This document shows, one piece after another, positions 36,801 through 47,864 of a stretch of DNA of 64,000 nucleotides. This DNA is from Sclerodactyla briareus (Eukaryota > Echinodermata > Holothuroidea > Dendrochirotida > Sclerodactylidae), in assembly GCA_026419785.1 (NCBI GenBank), contig JAODTK010000799.1, positions 1 through 64,000 of the forward strand, in the 5' to 3' direction. Numbering within the stretch: position 1 is the first letter of the stretch; every line of letters starts with the position of its first letter. The position numbers and the translations under genes are program-made. The notes below the pieces were generated by a model. That model searched no databases and had not been told where the DNA came from. It saw nothing but the letters and a program-made list of their open reading frames with translations.

Positions 36801-39215
36801 GGTATACCTAGTTGCACCATTGTCTGGTGCTCCGAGTGTCTGGTGTCAATCACAGGGTATACCTGGTTGCACCAGTGTCTGGTGCTCAGAGTGTCTGGTG
36901 CCTTATCACAGTGGTATACCTGTTTGCACCATTGTCTGGTGCTCAGAGTGTCTATTGCCTTATCACAGTGGTAGACCTGGTTGTACCATTGTCTGGTGCT
37001 CAGCGTGTCTGGTGTCTAATCACGTGGTATAAAAACCTGGTTGTACCACTCTGTCTGGTGCTCAGAGTGTCTGGTGCTTAATCACAGTGGTAGACCTGGT
37101 TGTACCATTGTCTGATGCTCAGAGTGTCTGGTGCCTAATCACAGTGGTATCCCTGGTTGTACCACTCTGTCTGGTGCTCAGAGTGTCTGGTGCCTATCAC
37201 AGTGGTATACCTGGTTGTACCACTGTCTGGTGCTCCGAGTGTCTATTGCCTTATCACAGTGGTATACCTGGTTGTACCATGGTCTGGTGCTCAGAGTGTC
37301 TGGTGCTTAATCACAGTGGTATACCTGGTTGCACCACTGTCTGGTGCTCAGAGTGTCTATTGCCTAATCACAGTGTATACCTGGTTGTACCACGGTCTGG
37401 TGCTCAGAGTGTCTGGTGCCTAATCACAGACAGTCAAAGTGGTAGACCTGGTTGTACCATTTTCTGGTGCTCAGAGTGTCTGGTGTCTAATACAGTGGTA
37501 TACCTGGTTGCACCACTCTTTCTGGTGTTAAGACTGATTATTTGGTGCCTAATCACAGTGGTATACCTGGTTGTACCACGGTCTGGTGCTCAGAGTGTCT
37601 GGTGTCTAATCACAGTGGTATACCTGGTTGCACCACTCTTTCTGGTGTTAAGACTGATTATTTGGTGCCTAATCACAGTGGTATACCTGTTTGCACCATT
37701 GTCTGGTGCTCAGAGGTCTGGTGCCTAATCACAGTGGTACACCTGGTTGTACCACTGTCGGGTGCTCAGAGTGTCCGGTGCCTAATCACAGTGGTATACC
37801 TGGTTGTACCATTGTCTGGTGCTCCGAGTGTCTGGTGTCTAATCACAGTGGTATACCTGGTTGCACCACTCTGTCTGGTGTTTAGACTGATTATTTGGTG
37901 CCTAATCACAGTGGTACACCTGGTTGCACCACTCTGTCTGGTGTTTAGACTGATTATTTGGTGCCTAATCACAGTGGTATACCTGTTTGCACCATTGTCT
38001 GGTGCTCATAGTGTCTGGTGCCTTATCACAGTGGTATACCTGGTTGCACCATTGTCTGGTGCTCTGATTGTCTGGTGCCTAATCACAGTGGTACACCTGG
38101 TTGTACCACTGTCTGGTGCTCAGAGTGTCCAGTGTCTAATCACAGTGGTATACCTGGTTGCACCATTGTCTGGTGCCTCATCACAGTGGTATACCTGTTT
38201 GTACCACTGTCTGGTGCTCAGAGTGTCTGGTTGTCTAATCACAGTGGTATACCTGGTTGCACAATTGTCTGGTGCTCAGAGTGTCCGGTGCCTTATCACA
38301 GTGGTATACCTGTTTGCACCATTGTCTGTGCTCAGAGTGTCTAGTGTCTAATCACAGTGTTATACCTGGTTGTACCATTGTCTGGTGCTCAGAGTGTCTG
38401 GTACCTAATCACAGTGGTATACCTGGTTGTACCATTGTCTGATGCTCAGAGTGTCTGGTGCTTAATCACAGTGGTATCCCTGGTTGTACCACTGTCGGGT
38501 GCTCAGAGTGTCTGGTGCTTAATCACAGTGGTATCCCTGGTTGTACCACTCTGTCTGGTGCTCAGAGTGTCCGGTGCCTTATCACAGTGGTATACCTGGT
38601 TGTACCACTGTCTGGTGCTCAGAGTTGTCTGGTGCCTAATCACAGTGTATACCTGGTTGTACACTGTCTAGTGTCTAATCACAGTGGTACACCTGGTTGT
38701 ACCACTGTCTGGTTCTCAGAGTGTCTGGTACCTAATCACAGTGGTATACCTGGTTGTACCACTGTCGGGTGCTCAGAGTGTCCAGTGTCTAATCACAGTG
38801 GTACACCTGGTTGTACCACTGTTCTGGTGCTCAGAGTGTCCAGTGTCTAATCACAGTGGTATACCTGTTTGTACCACTGTCTGGTGCTCAGAGTGTCTAG
38901 TGTCTAATCACAGTGGTACACCTGGTTGTACCACTGTCGGGTGCTCAGAGTGTCCAGTGTCTAATTACATTGGTATACCTGGTTGTACCATGTCTGGTGC
39001 TCAGAGTGTCCAGTGTCTAATCACAGTGGTACACCTGGTTGTACCAGTGTCTGGTGCTCAGAGTGTCCAGTGTCTAATCACAGTGGTATACTGGTTGTAC
39101 CACTGTCTGGTGCTCAGAGTGTCCAGTGTCTAATCACAGTGGTATACTTGGTTGTACCATTGTCTGGTGCTCATAGTGTCTGGTGTCTAATCACAGTGGT
39201 ACACCTGGTTGTACC
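30838..39215 (+). repeat. 57-bp minisatellite, about 140 units
   Basis: The unit starts TCTGGTGCTCAGAGTGTCTG, continues through (T/C)AATCACAGTGGTATACC and ends TGGTTGTACCATTG. It contains the 8-bp palindrome GGTATACC. A variant unit replaces CTCAGAGTGTC with TTAAGACTGATTATTT and is about 3 bp longer. The + strand is G/T-rich. Because 57 is three times 19, long frames of 19-residue repeats open in more than one + frame, but one-base deletions shift frames constantly and no frame is kept. I therefore treat the long translations (up to 301 codons) as artefacts. The array probably lies in an intron between the exon candidates at 30.3 and 40.2 kb. Confidence 0.95.
30995..31212 (+). mobile_element. 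218-bp interspersed element inserted in the minisatellite
   Basis: The minisatellite text GCTCAGAG stops at 30,994 and resumes TGTCTGGTG at 31,213, exactly where a normal unit would continue. The insert begins TTTAGTTAGTTTAGTTAGTG and continues GGGTCAG..GGACAAAA, ACCACAACATCC-like text, AGAATTCGCCC and AATCACGAATGT. The same order is found on the minus strand at about 51,180-51,385. It has no coding capacity, so it is a short non-autonomous element. Confidence 0.7.
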
Positions 39216-39334
39216 CGCGTACACACCTAATACATTTATGGGGATGTACTTTGGACTGTGTGTAGTCAAAGTGCACAGTGATAGGAACAATTTTACAGGT
39301 GAACCTCCCCATGATATTCATGACTGTTGTACTT

Positions 39335-40000
39335 TTTGTCTCGCCGAATCCCCGAATTCAGGATGAGACTTAGTGGTCATTATGACGTGTGTGTATGTAT
39401 GTTAATGTGTGTGTGATACTACTAGTTGGTGTTTGCAGAGTACCAGACAAGACAAGACAAGTGTGTATGTCACACTTTCTTGTTAGCAGGATTTCTCAAA
39501 ACCGGGAGGCCAAAAAAGGACAAAATTTTGTGTGGCACATGGGTTGGGTGTACACGATTTGATCAGATTTTGGGCAGCAAAGTCATAATTAAGTTGGGTA
39601 ATTAGCTATTTGATGTAAATTATTCTTAAGCTGTTGGCAAGATATGAAAGAACTGCATGTGCACAGGATGTAGTTGGCAGGTAGGGACCGGGATGACAGG
39701 TAGTAAACTGATTAGATTTTCAGCCTAAATTCTGGTAATTAATGGTCTAATTGCATTAATTTCTGCGAATTTTCACAGTTGGTCGGATTTTCACGAAACT
39801 TGGTGCATGTGGTCTACATGGTTCCCGAGAAATTTAAAAGTGAAGTCGGGGTCACTGGAGGTCATTTAATGTGTCAAATTTGCATATTTTATGCAATTTT
39901 TGAAAGTTCGTTGGATTTCCACAAAACTTGGTAGATGTGATCCACCTTCGATCCTGATCATTTTTGAAGGTACAGCTGGGGCAGTAGAGGTCATCGTATG
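39335..40000 (-). mobile_element. Family A repeat element, diverged
   Basis: This starts just after the minisatellite with TTTTTGTCTCGCC, a decayed hairpin, GAGACTTAG and a TG-rich stretch. TCTTGTTAGCAGGATTTCTC and GATCAGATTTTGGGCAGCAA follow, then two core units with TCACGAAACTTGGTGCATGT and TCCACAAAACTTGGTAGATG. The opposite flank is not clear. Confidence 0.6.
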
Positions 40001-40178
40001 TGACATGACGATGGTCTGCATGAACTAGTTGGTTGTGTATAGTGTGTAGTGTAGTGAATAATAGAAACCACTTTTTGGCGATCGCCTTGTCATTATTATT
40101 CATGCCTATTTCTTGGAATTTCAAGGAAGGAAATATAAAAATTAAAGTGATGTTTTTACCATTGTGTACACCCCGCAG

Positions 40179-40312
40179 ACAATTCCTTGAAGGAAGGGAG
40201 CCCTCTCTCCCGTAACCTGCCTCAGTACGCCACGTCGGTGCCCATCTCAATGCCTGTGTGGCCCAAGGACAGGTTCCCTGTCGAGACAAACTACGGGGGA
40301 GAGAGGACAGAT
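40179..40312 (+). CDS. Candidate internal exon of an unidentified gene
   Basis: I do not recognise this protein. The acceptor TTGTGTACACCCCGCAG and the donor GAT|GTGAGT bound 134 bases with one clean frame (2 bases plus 44 codons). It includes SLKEGSPLSRNLPQYAT and SVPISMPVWPKDRFPVE, then a Gly/Glu-rich end. Codons are GC-rich at the third position compared with the surrounding A/T-rich sequence, which supports real coding constraint. This is the best plus-strand exon by borders and composition. It may continue the gene represented by the exons upstream of the minisatellite. Confidence 0.65.
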
Positions 40313-40494
40313 GTGAGTGTTTTATTGCTGGTATATTGAGGCTCTCTTGAGGAGCATTCAGCTCTGCCAGCATCGCAGGTGTGTGTTGTGGGCTGCCAAT
40401 TGATCAAATTTTCCAGGGACTCCAAATCAGGTAAATTTCCCTTATTAATATAGACCCAACTTGTAAATTTTCTGTCTCTCTGAATGAGAGACTT

Positions 40495-40740
40495 ACCAAT
40501 CACTTTGGCGTGTGTGTGTGTGTGTATGTCAACTTTCCTGTTAGCAGGATTTTTTAGGAATCGTTATAAGACAAATTCTGATGAAATTTGGTACATGGTA
40601 TCCGGGTTGAGTGGACATGATCGGATAAGATTTTGGGCAGGGAAGTGACTAGTAGGCTAAATGGCCTATTTCATATATTTCATTGTTTGAGCTCTTTAGC
40701 AAGCGATACTCCGGTGATGTGGTTTAGCACGTAGGTATCG
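40495..40740 (-). mobile_element. Family A repeat, partial (hairpin-side flank)
   Basis: This carries the (GT)n stretch, TTTCCTGTTAGCAGGATTTT, GATGAAATTTGGTACATGG and GATAAGATTTTGGGCAGGGA in the family A order. It has no core units and no hairpin. Confidence 0.55.
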
Positions 40741-43700
40741 GTTAATTAAGGAATAAACTGCAACTGGGAGGCTTTCACTAGCGAATAAACAGTTGAGACT
40801 ATGAATTTAGGTAAAAAAACGGACAAGGCGTTCTTGAACATTGAACACATAATTGACATTCGTCTTGGTACATTCGTGCGGTTCGAGCTATAGCACCATT
40901 GGTGCTCTACTGAGTTCGTTCACGACATGGTCTTGCGCTCATTGTGTATTATACCACTTCCCGCAGTTTCCCCATCTGTGTATTAGGCCACTTGGTATGA
41001 AAGTCATCACTCGCCTTCAACAGCAATCTTCCCAACATCATCTAACTGCCCACCACTCTCATCCACGATCCACGATCTTTCTGCCCAAATCCAGTCCACC
41101 GATGCCAGAGCCTGACAGGATGGTCGAAAGCATGGGGCGCTGTCTATGAGCGTGCAGGATGGCACTGAGATGTTCGGGACCTGCCCGGCCCGAGACTGAA
41201 CACCGGCGGACTTATCCAACCCGCAAAAAAAAAGGCCCACTCTGACCTGAGATTCCGAGTGCCAACTCGCCGGTCGTCTTGCATTGTCCAGAAGAAACAC
41301 CCCTGAGAGGGCTGTCAAGGCAAATGTTGATACAAACCAGTTGTAGTCAGTTGCAGAGAGCTGCTCTATGAGAATGTCTCAAGAAGGAATGGCCCATACA
41401 GCCGGTCATCGTGTCAGACATGGGGATATTGTGGATAGTGTTCAATTCCTGGGTCTTGAAAGTGTGGTTCAATCCGCAAGCTTGATTATGCATTTGATAA
41501 TTGCAACAGGCTAATAGCCCCCTTGAAGATACATTGAGACAGATTGGTTATCAACTTGGAAGGTTGTGTCAAATTTGTCAGCTGATTTCAGTCCCCAACC
41601 TTGAATTGGATATTTCAACATTGGCCAGTGGAATTGCATATTGTTTTGAATAGTGGGTGGCGAGGGTATACTCCCAATATTTGACATGAATCTTCATAAA
41701 CGTAGTTCCTAATTCTGTCATCCTACAACAGAATGCACATATGATTACCGGCAAAGTTTTTCCCTTTCTGAATGCTTAAATGCCTCAAAAATTATTCTCG
41801 TGATGATTGTGGACGAGTTTATCTTGGGAGTTCTTCATTAAGGTCAAAGTGCTTTCTTTTATTGATGGTAAGGCAGTAAAAGAGTTGATTGTGGAAAATG
41901 TGAAAACATGCACGAAATGTATATAAACTATAAAGATATAGCGTATGGTAAAAAAAAAATTGATGAAAAGGAATAAAAAAGACTCGCACTCTATCGCGCT
42001 GCACTAGACGTAATAAAATGCAAAACAACGCTGCACTGAGAGATATCAAATGTTTGTTAACAAAGCAACTGAAGAAAATATATAAAATGCTGGAAAACTA
42101 CAACAAATTTATTAGCTCTGTCATAATATTCAACTTGGTAAATGCAAGATAACAATAGCGATTTTGGCATTAGAGCAGCAATGCAAAAACATGTATGAAA
42201 ATCCTTAATATAATTAGGGACCATAAAAATGTAGCAAACTCTCCATTGGGTTTTTGTGGTTATGTGGGTACATTCAGCCAATGTAAATCATGTATAATCT
42301 GCATGCTGTATCGATAAGGTGATTTGTCATTTGATGTGATTGCTGTCGCCATTGTTGGATGGGACGTACATAGTTGCATTGGGTGCGAGTTGGTCAGAAA
42401 TTAAAAATGAATGCAAATACTATTGTGGAATGTCCTGGTATATACACCTGAATGAATCGTGGGCACTGCTTCTCGTTCGAAATGTCACCATTTTCGCGGA
42501 ATGTTTCGCGGAACTAATGAGGGATGTCTATTATCCTGCAAAATGGGCTGATTACTAGTGATACTCATACAAAACCGAATGACGGGTTCCTAGATCGGTA
42601 TCACCTTTTTTTTTGTTAAAATGATTTATTTCAAATTGGGCTCAATACGGCTTAGAAGTCTCGAGAAATTTCACCAATTTTTTATCACTGAATCCACTCC
42701 AGCGAATGTAGTATCATCAATAATGATTTAGGCTAGGTTAGGCTACTTATAAGCTGACTTCATTGTTGGGGCTTGGCCTTAAACTCAAGGTAAAGAGGTC
42801 GTGTGTTCTTAATTCTGTATGTTTTAAGGTCGTGTTGTGTGAACTTGTGATAGTATGAAATTGCGTATGGATGCATGCATGGGCTACGCACTGCATCAGT
42901 ACCTTTCAGTGTGAAAAGTGTCCGAGCAATAGGCTGTTCCTAATTCGGGATATCACTGACGTGACAACCTGGAAAAACTTCAAATCTTTGTTCGAATTCA
43001 GCATCCCGGAAGGTCGATTGATCTTTAATATACTTGTACACACACTACTGTACCATTCGGGTGTATTTCCTATGTGAATTGTTATTTGGAACCCTTCAAA
43101 AAATTGACAAATCTCTTAAGTGTCTGTCACTGCAGGAGACCATTATACTTTTCAAAGTGGACGAGAATCAAAGTAGTGTCTCGCAGGATTATAAATGCAT
43201 ATTACAAAATCACAGAGCTGGACAAGAATGCATATGTTCTTCTTTTATGACATGCGCTTGTAGTAGAATAGCTGTTACATGCTCACTCTGTGTCAAAAGA
43301 AAGTCAAGGGTTGAATTCCTTGTGTGTTGACACCAAAGATTTCAAACATTGTTACCTCAACTTCCTGCTTGCTTGCTGCTCACTGTGAACAGTGATGGGG
43401 GGAACACACCTATCTGTTTCTGATGGTCGGCATCAAACCCGCCTATACTTGATTGGACAGAACGGATGAATATATGTGGGCGTAACAATATGCCCGATCA
43501 AATACCAAGAAACATGAGCCGTACAAAACAGACCATCCAAAACCGGATTGGTTTTTTCCCCCATAACTTGGGAGAAATGGGAAGTACTTTTGCTGCTTGA
43601 TAGCCTGAAACTCTATTACATTCACAGATTTGAGGTGATGTCAGGAATATTATAGTGTAGTTTGTGTTACTGACAGGCTTAGGCTAGGATTCTATAGGTG

Positions 43701-45046
43701 TTGAAATGTGTACGGTGTGAATATGGGAACTGCAGTTTTGTGAGGGAGGCTAATTTCTTTTATAGGGGTTAAATTGTATGAAATCTAGCGATTCATAAAA
43801 GGATGCTGATTGTCTTCGGGAGGGAGAAATTCCTGTACGGAATTGCTGACCGCAAGGCTTGCAACAGCTGACGGTCATACTCGCGGTTGATGTATTACCG
43901 TAAGGGTGAGGTGAATGACCGCAACACTGTAGCCATTGAGACTGGCTCGCCGCACATGATGCTACTACGACCCTCACGTGAAGGTTAAATAGTGACTATT
44001 TTATGTCAAGCTCAAATTTTTCAAGCCAGCCACTGCTACAGACCACCTTGAAATGACCTGCAGCTGTTACTTTTATGGCAGATTAGCTGGTAAAACTGGT
44101 CACTGGAATCATCTTTGTTTATTGCTACAAAGGCAGCAACGTTGCTTATTGTGTAGCCATGTTATTCTGTTATTTTTTTTTTTTCAATCTCATGGCAATG
44201 TGATGTTTTCTGTGAAGATTATTATATTTTATGCTATTATTTTCTAATATAGCTATACCCACCATGATGTAGTTTGCAGTTCAGAATTTTGACTTGAAGG
44301 TTTGGATCTATTTTCAAGAAATGGGACATAGACTGTCTGCGTATTATGGGCCCAGCTGTGTGGCTACTAACATGTCTGTTTTAGACTGACATACTGTATC
44401 AGCTAACTCGAAGCCCTGCTATAGCAAAAGTATTCCGGGAAGCATCGGAAACCCCTTCCTTCTGATAGTGATAAGTTCTCCACAGATTTGTATGGAAATA
44501 ATCCCCCCCGACAAAGCCCTGCTGTAAATTACCTCCAGGAGACTTCAGAAGAAATTTAACCTCCAAGTATGGTGCCTGATTCAATCGTACCTCTATCAAT
44601 TGCACTGCTGATTCGTGCAGGTGAAGATCATAAACTGCTCTGATTGTTGTTTGTGTGGTATGAGAAATGTAGTCAATGATTGACCGTATCCAGGTTGTAC
44701 TGATCTCTCAGACAATCCCTTCAAAATAACTGACCTGTGAAAATAAGTCTGACATTGAAATTCTCTATGCTGGGCTTCTAGTAAGACTTCAACACTGACC
44801 TGTCTAATTAATTAGGTACTGGCAGGCCACTTGGTCCTGCCGCATACACTGTTGTCATCTGTCTATAGTAACTCAAAGCAGCTGGTTCCGAGGGTGACAA
44901 CAATAAATATTGGTAAGAGATATTCACAGTTGAGATTTGCTGCTTTCAAATAAAAGGCAAGAAGAGAGCTATTTTGGAGAACCTTGTTATTAATGTTAAA
45001 TGTTTCAGACTGACACTCTGATTGGCTCAGTTGCTCCAGCTTCACA
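40741..45046. other. No supported gene; several weak open frames
   Basis: The strongest weak candidates follow. A plus-strand frame from 43,128, after acceptor-like TGTCTGTCACTGCAG, reads ETIILFKVDENQSS but has no clear donor. A minus-strand segment near 41,245-41,315 lies between CTTGACAG and CAG|GTCAGA and is open in all three frames. Neither is strong enough to call. Nothing else is recognised. Confidence 0.3.
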
Positions 45047-45247
45047 GTGATCATCATATATTACAGCTGATCATCAGATATTACCCCTAATCACCAGATA
45101 TTACCCCTGATCATAAGATATTAGCCCTGATCATCAGATATTACCCCTAATCACCAGATATTACTCCTGATCATCATATATTACTCCTAATCACCAGATA
45201 TTACCCCTGATCATCAGATATTAGCCCTGATCATCAAATACTCCTGA
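45047..45247. repeat. 20-bp tandem repeat, about 10 units
   Basis: The consensus unit is TCATCAGATATTACCCCTGA. Units often alternate between TCATCAG..CTAA and TCACCAG..CTGA, giving a 40-bp higher-order repeat. Nearly every unit junction carries TGATCA or TAATCA. Confidence 0.9.
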
Positions 45248-45454
45248 TCACTTGGTGAATCTATGGGCTTTGGGCAACACCCTCGTGTAGTCCGTTTCTG
45301 ATAATATTATTTCCGCGATACAACCCCCGAGTTCAGGCTGACACTGAAGCCTGCCTCCACACTGTGAGGAATTTGATGATTGCTAAAGCAGGACTGGACA
45401 AACTGGATGCTAGGTTTCTAACAAATTCAACAAGTAAATTGCTCCAGATCATAG

Positions 45455-46205
45455 CTTCACAGATAACACCACTGATCATTAGTACCCCTGTGGGCTCGGG
45501 ATAGCTTCCGACTCACCCCAGATCATCAGTGCCCTTGTGGAAGCAGGCCAGATCATAGATGCACAGATAGTACCCATGATCATTAGTGTCCTTGTGGGAT
45601 TGGGCCAGATCATATACCTTCACAGACATCCACCCCAGATCATTAGTGCCCCTGTGGGGTCGGGCCAGATCACAGCTGCGCAGATAGCACCTCGATAATC
45701 AGTGCCCCTGTGGGATCGGGCCAGATCAAATAGCTTCACGGAGATCATTCCAGATCATTAGTGTCCTTGTGGAATTGGGCCAGATCACATAGCTTCACAG
45801 ACATCCACCCCAGATCATTAGTGCCCCTGTGGGGTCGGGCCAGATCACAGCTGGCGCAGATATCACTCGTGATCATTAGTGCCTCTGTGAGATCGGCCAG
45901 ATCATAGCTGCGCGGATATTCACTCCTGATCATTAGTGCCCCTGTGGGGTCGGGCCAGATCACAGCTGCGCAGATATCACTCGTGATCATTAGTGCCTCT
46001 GTGAGATCGGCCAGATCATAGCTGCGCGGATATTCACTCCTGATCATTAGTGCCCCTGTGGAGTCTGGCTAGATCAATAGCTTCAAGGAGATCACCCCAG
46101 ATCATTAGTGTCCTTGTGGGATTGGGCCAGATCATATAGCTTCAACAAATTTCACTCGAGATTATTTAGGGCCCTTGAGGGATCAAGCTAGGATCATAGC
46201 TTCTC
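45455..46205. repeat. 57-62-bp GATC-rich tandem repeat, about 12 units
   Basis: The unit contains GATCATTAGTGCCCCTGTGG, GTCGGGCCAGATCA and a GCTGCGCAGATATCAC-like or GCTTCACAGACATCCACC-like segment. A two-unit block of about 114-117 bp is repeated almost exactly at about 45,815-45,930 and 45,930-46,045, showing a recent local duplication. Open frames on the minus strand follow from this repeat and are not genes. Confidence 0.85.
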
Positions 46206-46404
46206 AGATATTAGGCGTCATCTTGCTCCAGTATCTCTCGATATTCACAGCCTTTCATAAGAGGGACTGACCATCAAAGGAGACCAATTAGAATTTGAAA
46301 GACGCACATGTTGGTGTGTTTTCATTTTTGTCTTGCTCAAAGATTCAGAGCTAGTCCATGCCAGGGTGAGATATATTTGCAGGGGCTGCTAGGGTGCCCT
46401 CTCA

Positions 46405-47440
46405 GTGCTATTTGTTCACCTGAACAAAGTTCCGGAACGAGACTTAGCGATCACATTTTCTTGTGTGTGTCTCACTTTCTTGTTACACGATCCGAGTAGA
46501 TTTGTGACACAAAAAGAAAGTCACTAATTAGTAGGGGTAATTGCCTATTTTATGTAATTATTGTGTAGATGGGTAGCAAGATTACCAATGAACCGTAGGT
46601 GCTGTGGTGATTTGGTTTTGCACATAGAAGCAGGATATTAGGTAGATGAACTGATTAGATTTTCAGTTGTAAAATATGCTAATTAAGTTGTCTTATTTGC
46701 AAAATTTCAGTTTGTCTGATTTTACGAAACTTGGTGAATATGGTCTAGCCTCAGTCACAAACTTTTTAAATTAATTTATAAAAAACAGATTCATGGTCAA
46801 TGGAGGTCATTCAATGTGTCTAATTTTGTATAATTTTTGCAAAATCTTGAAAGGTGACTTGGACTTCAAGACCTTGTTGGGTCATGGTTATCTTCATTTC
46901 CGAACCATTCTATATGGATCGGGCACTGGAAATCCATTCAACTATCTAATTTTGCATAATTTAATGCAAATTTTAAGGTTGTTTGGATTCTCATGAAACT
47001 TTGTAGGTATGGCTTTCCAACATTTTTAACTTAGACTGGAGGTCATTCAGTGGTCTATTTTGCATAGTTTATCAAAGTACACAAGTAGTAGATTTTCATG
47101 AGGCGTGATGGGTATGGTCTAACTTCAGTCCCAACATGTTCAACATTGACCCGATTACTGGGTGTTATTCAGTGTGTATAGTTTGCTTCTTCATGCCCTG
47201 TTCAAGTTGTTGGATCCCATGAAATGTAGTCCTATTTCCACAAAAACTTATTACTCCTTTGTAGACATGGTAAAAGTAGCCTAAGAATTTGAAATGGCAC
47301 TGATTAGTAGCTGTTTCGGTATGCTATCTCAGACTCTGCCACGCCACACCTGGCCTGCATTGTAATTGTTTGCCTGGTGACTAATAGGCGAAACTCGCCA
47401 CCAGGCGAGCCATGGGGGGAGGGTGATTGCCTTGTCTTGT
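46405..47440 (-). mobile_element. Family A repeat element, near full length
   Basis: The hairpin end is present but has one mismatch: CCTGAAC at 46,419-46,425, then AAA, then GTTCCGG. GACTTAGCGATCAC, a TG stretch, CACTTTCTTGTTA and then about five core units (CATGAAACTTTGTAGGTATG and similar) follow. The conserved flank is TTGTAATTGTTTGCCTGGTG at about 47,359. No coding sequence is seen. Confidence 0.7.
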
Positions 47441-47478
47441 GATACACCACTCCTCATGTGGAACAGTCAGTGTCACGC

Positions 47479-47498
47479 ATGTTTCATGCATGAAACAT
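47479..47498. repeat. 20-bp perfect palindrome
   Basis: ATGTTTCATGCATGAAACAT is its own reverse complement. It directly abuts the tail of the SINE at 47,500. Confidence 0.7.
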
Positions 47499-47499
47499 C

Positions 47500-47864
47500 T
47501 GATAATAATAATATCTTGTTCTAATATATCGCTTTTCTACATCAAAGACATGCCCAAAGCACTTCGTAGATGATCATTATTCATCAGAAACTTTCACCCT
47601 GTACAATACAGCTTGCACCTCTTGCTTGTTTTCTCCCGACGCCACTGATTTTCAGATGCCATATCGTGTTCCCCTGGGGACTTTCCCAATGGCGGGCAGT
47701 CACTACGGGCCCACAACTCTCACAAAGCCCTCACATAGGTACACATTTCCCATGTGGGTGACATTAAACATTTCAGGAGTCGTGCCTCGATCTTCTAACA
47801 GGCTCCCAACTCGCAATCCATGGTTCGCAGTCTGGAGCTCTACTGACTGAGCTAATCCCACCTC
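47500..47864 (-). mobile_element. tRNA-derived SINE
   Basis: On the minus strand the head reads GGGATTAGCTCAG, with a tRNA A-box TAGCTCAGTCAGTAGAGC at 47,837-47,854. It is followed by an anticodon-arm-like region and a degenerate B-box (GATCGAGGCACGACTCC) near 47,780. The body runs about 280 bp and ends in AGTGCTTTGGGCATG..AAAAGCGATATA and an ATTATTATTATC microsatellite tail at the low-coordinate end. A-box, B-box, body and A/T-rich short tail in that order define a tRNA-type SINE. The degenerate B-box suggests an old copy. Confidence 0.7.

Noticed and set aside
30838-39215. CRISPR-like array of regular repeats
   Set aside because: The whole 57-bp unit repeats without unique spacers, there are no cas genes, and the surroundings are eukaryotic.
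41007-41318. 103-codon minus-strand frame, and an exon-like segment within it
   Set aside because: All three frames of the segment are open and no family is recognised. The strand does not fit the nearby plus-strand exons.
45745-46047. 100-codon minus-strand frame with repeated MIRSEYPRSYDLADL-like text
   Set aside because: It is the direct translation of the GATC-rich tandem repeat, with no start or splice context.
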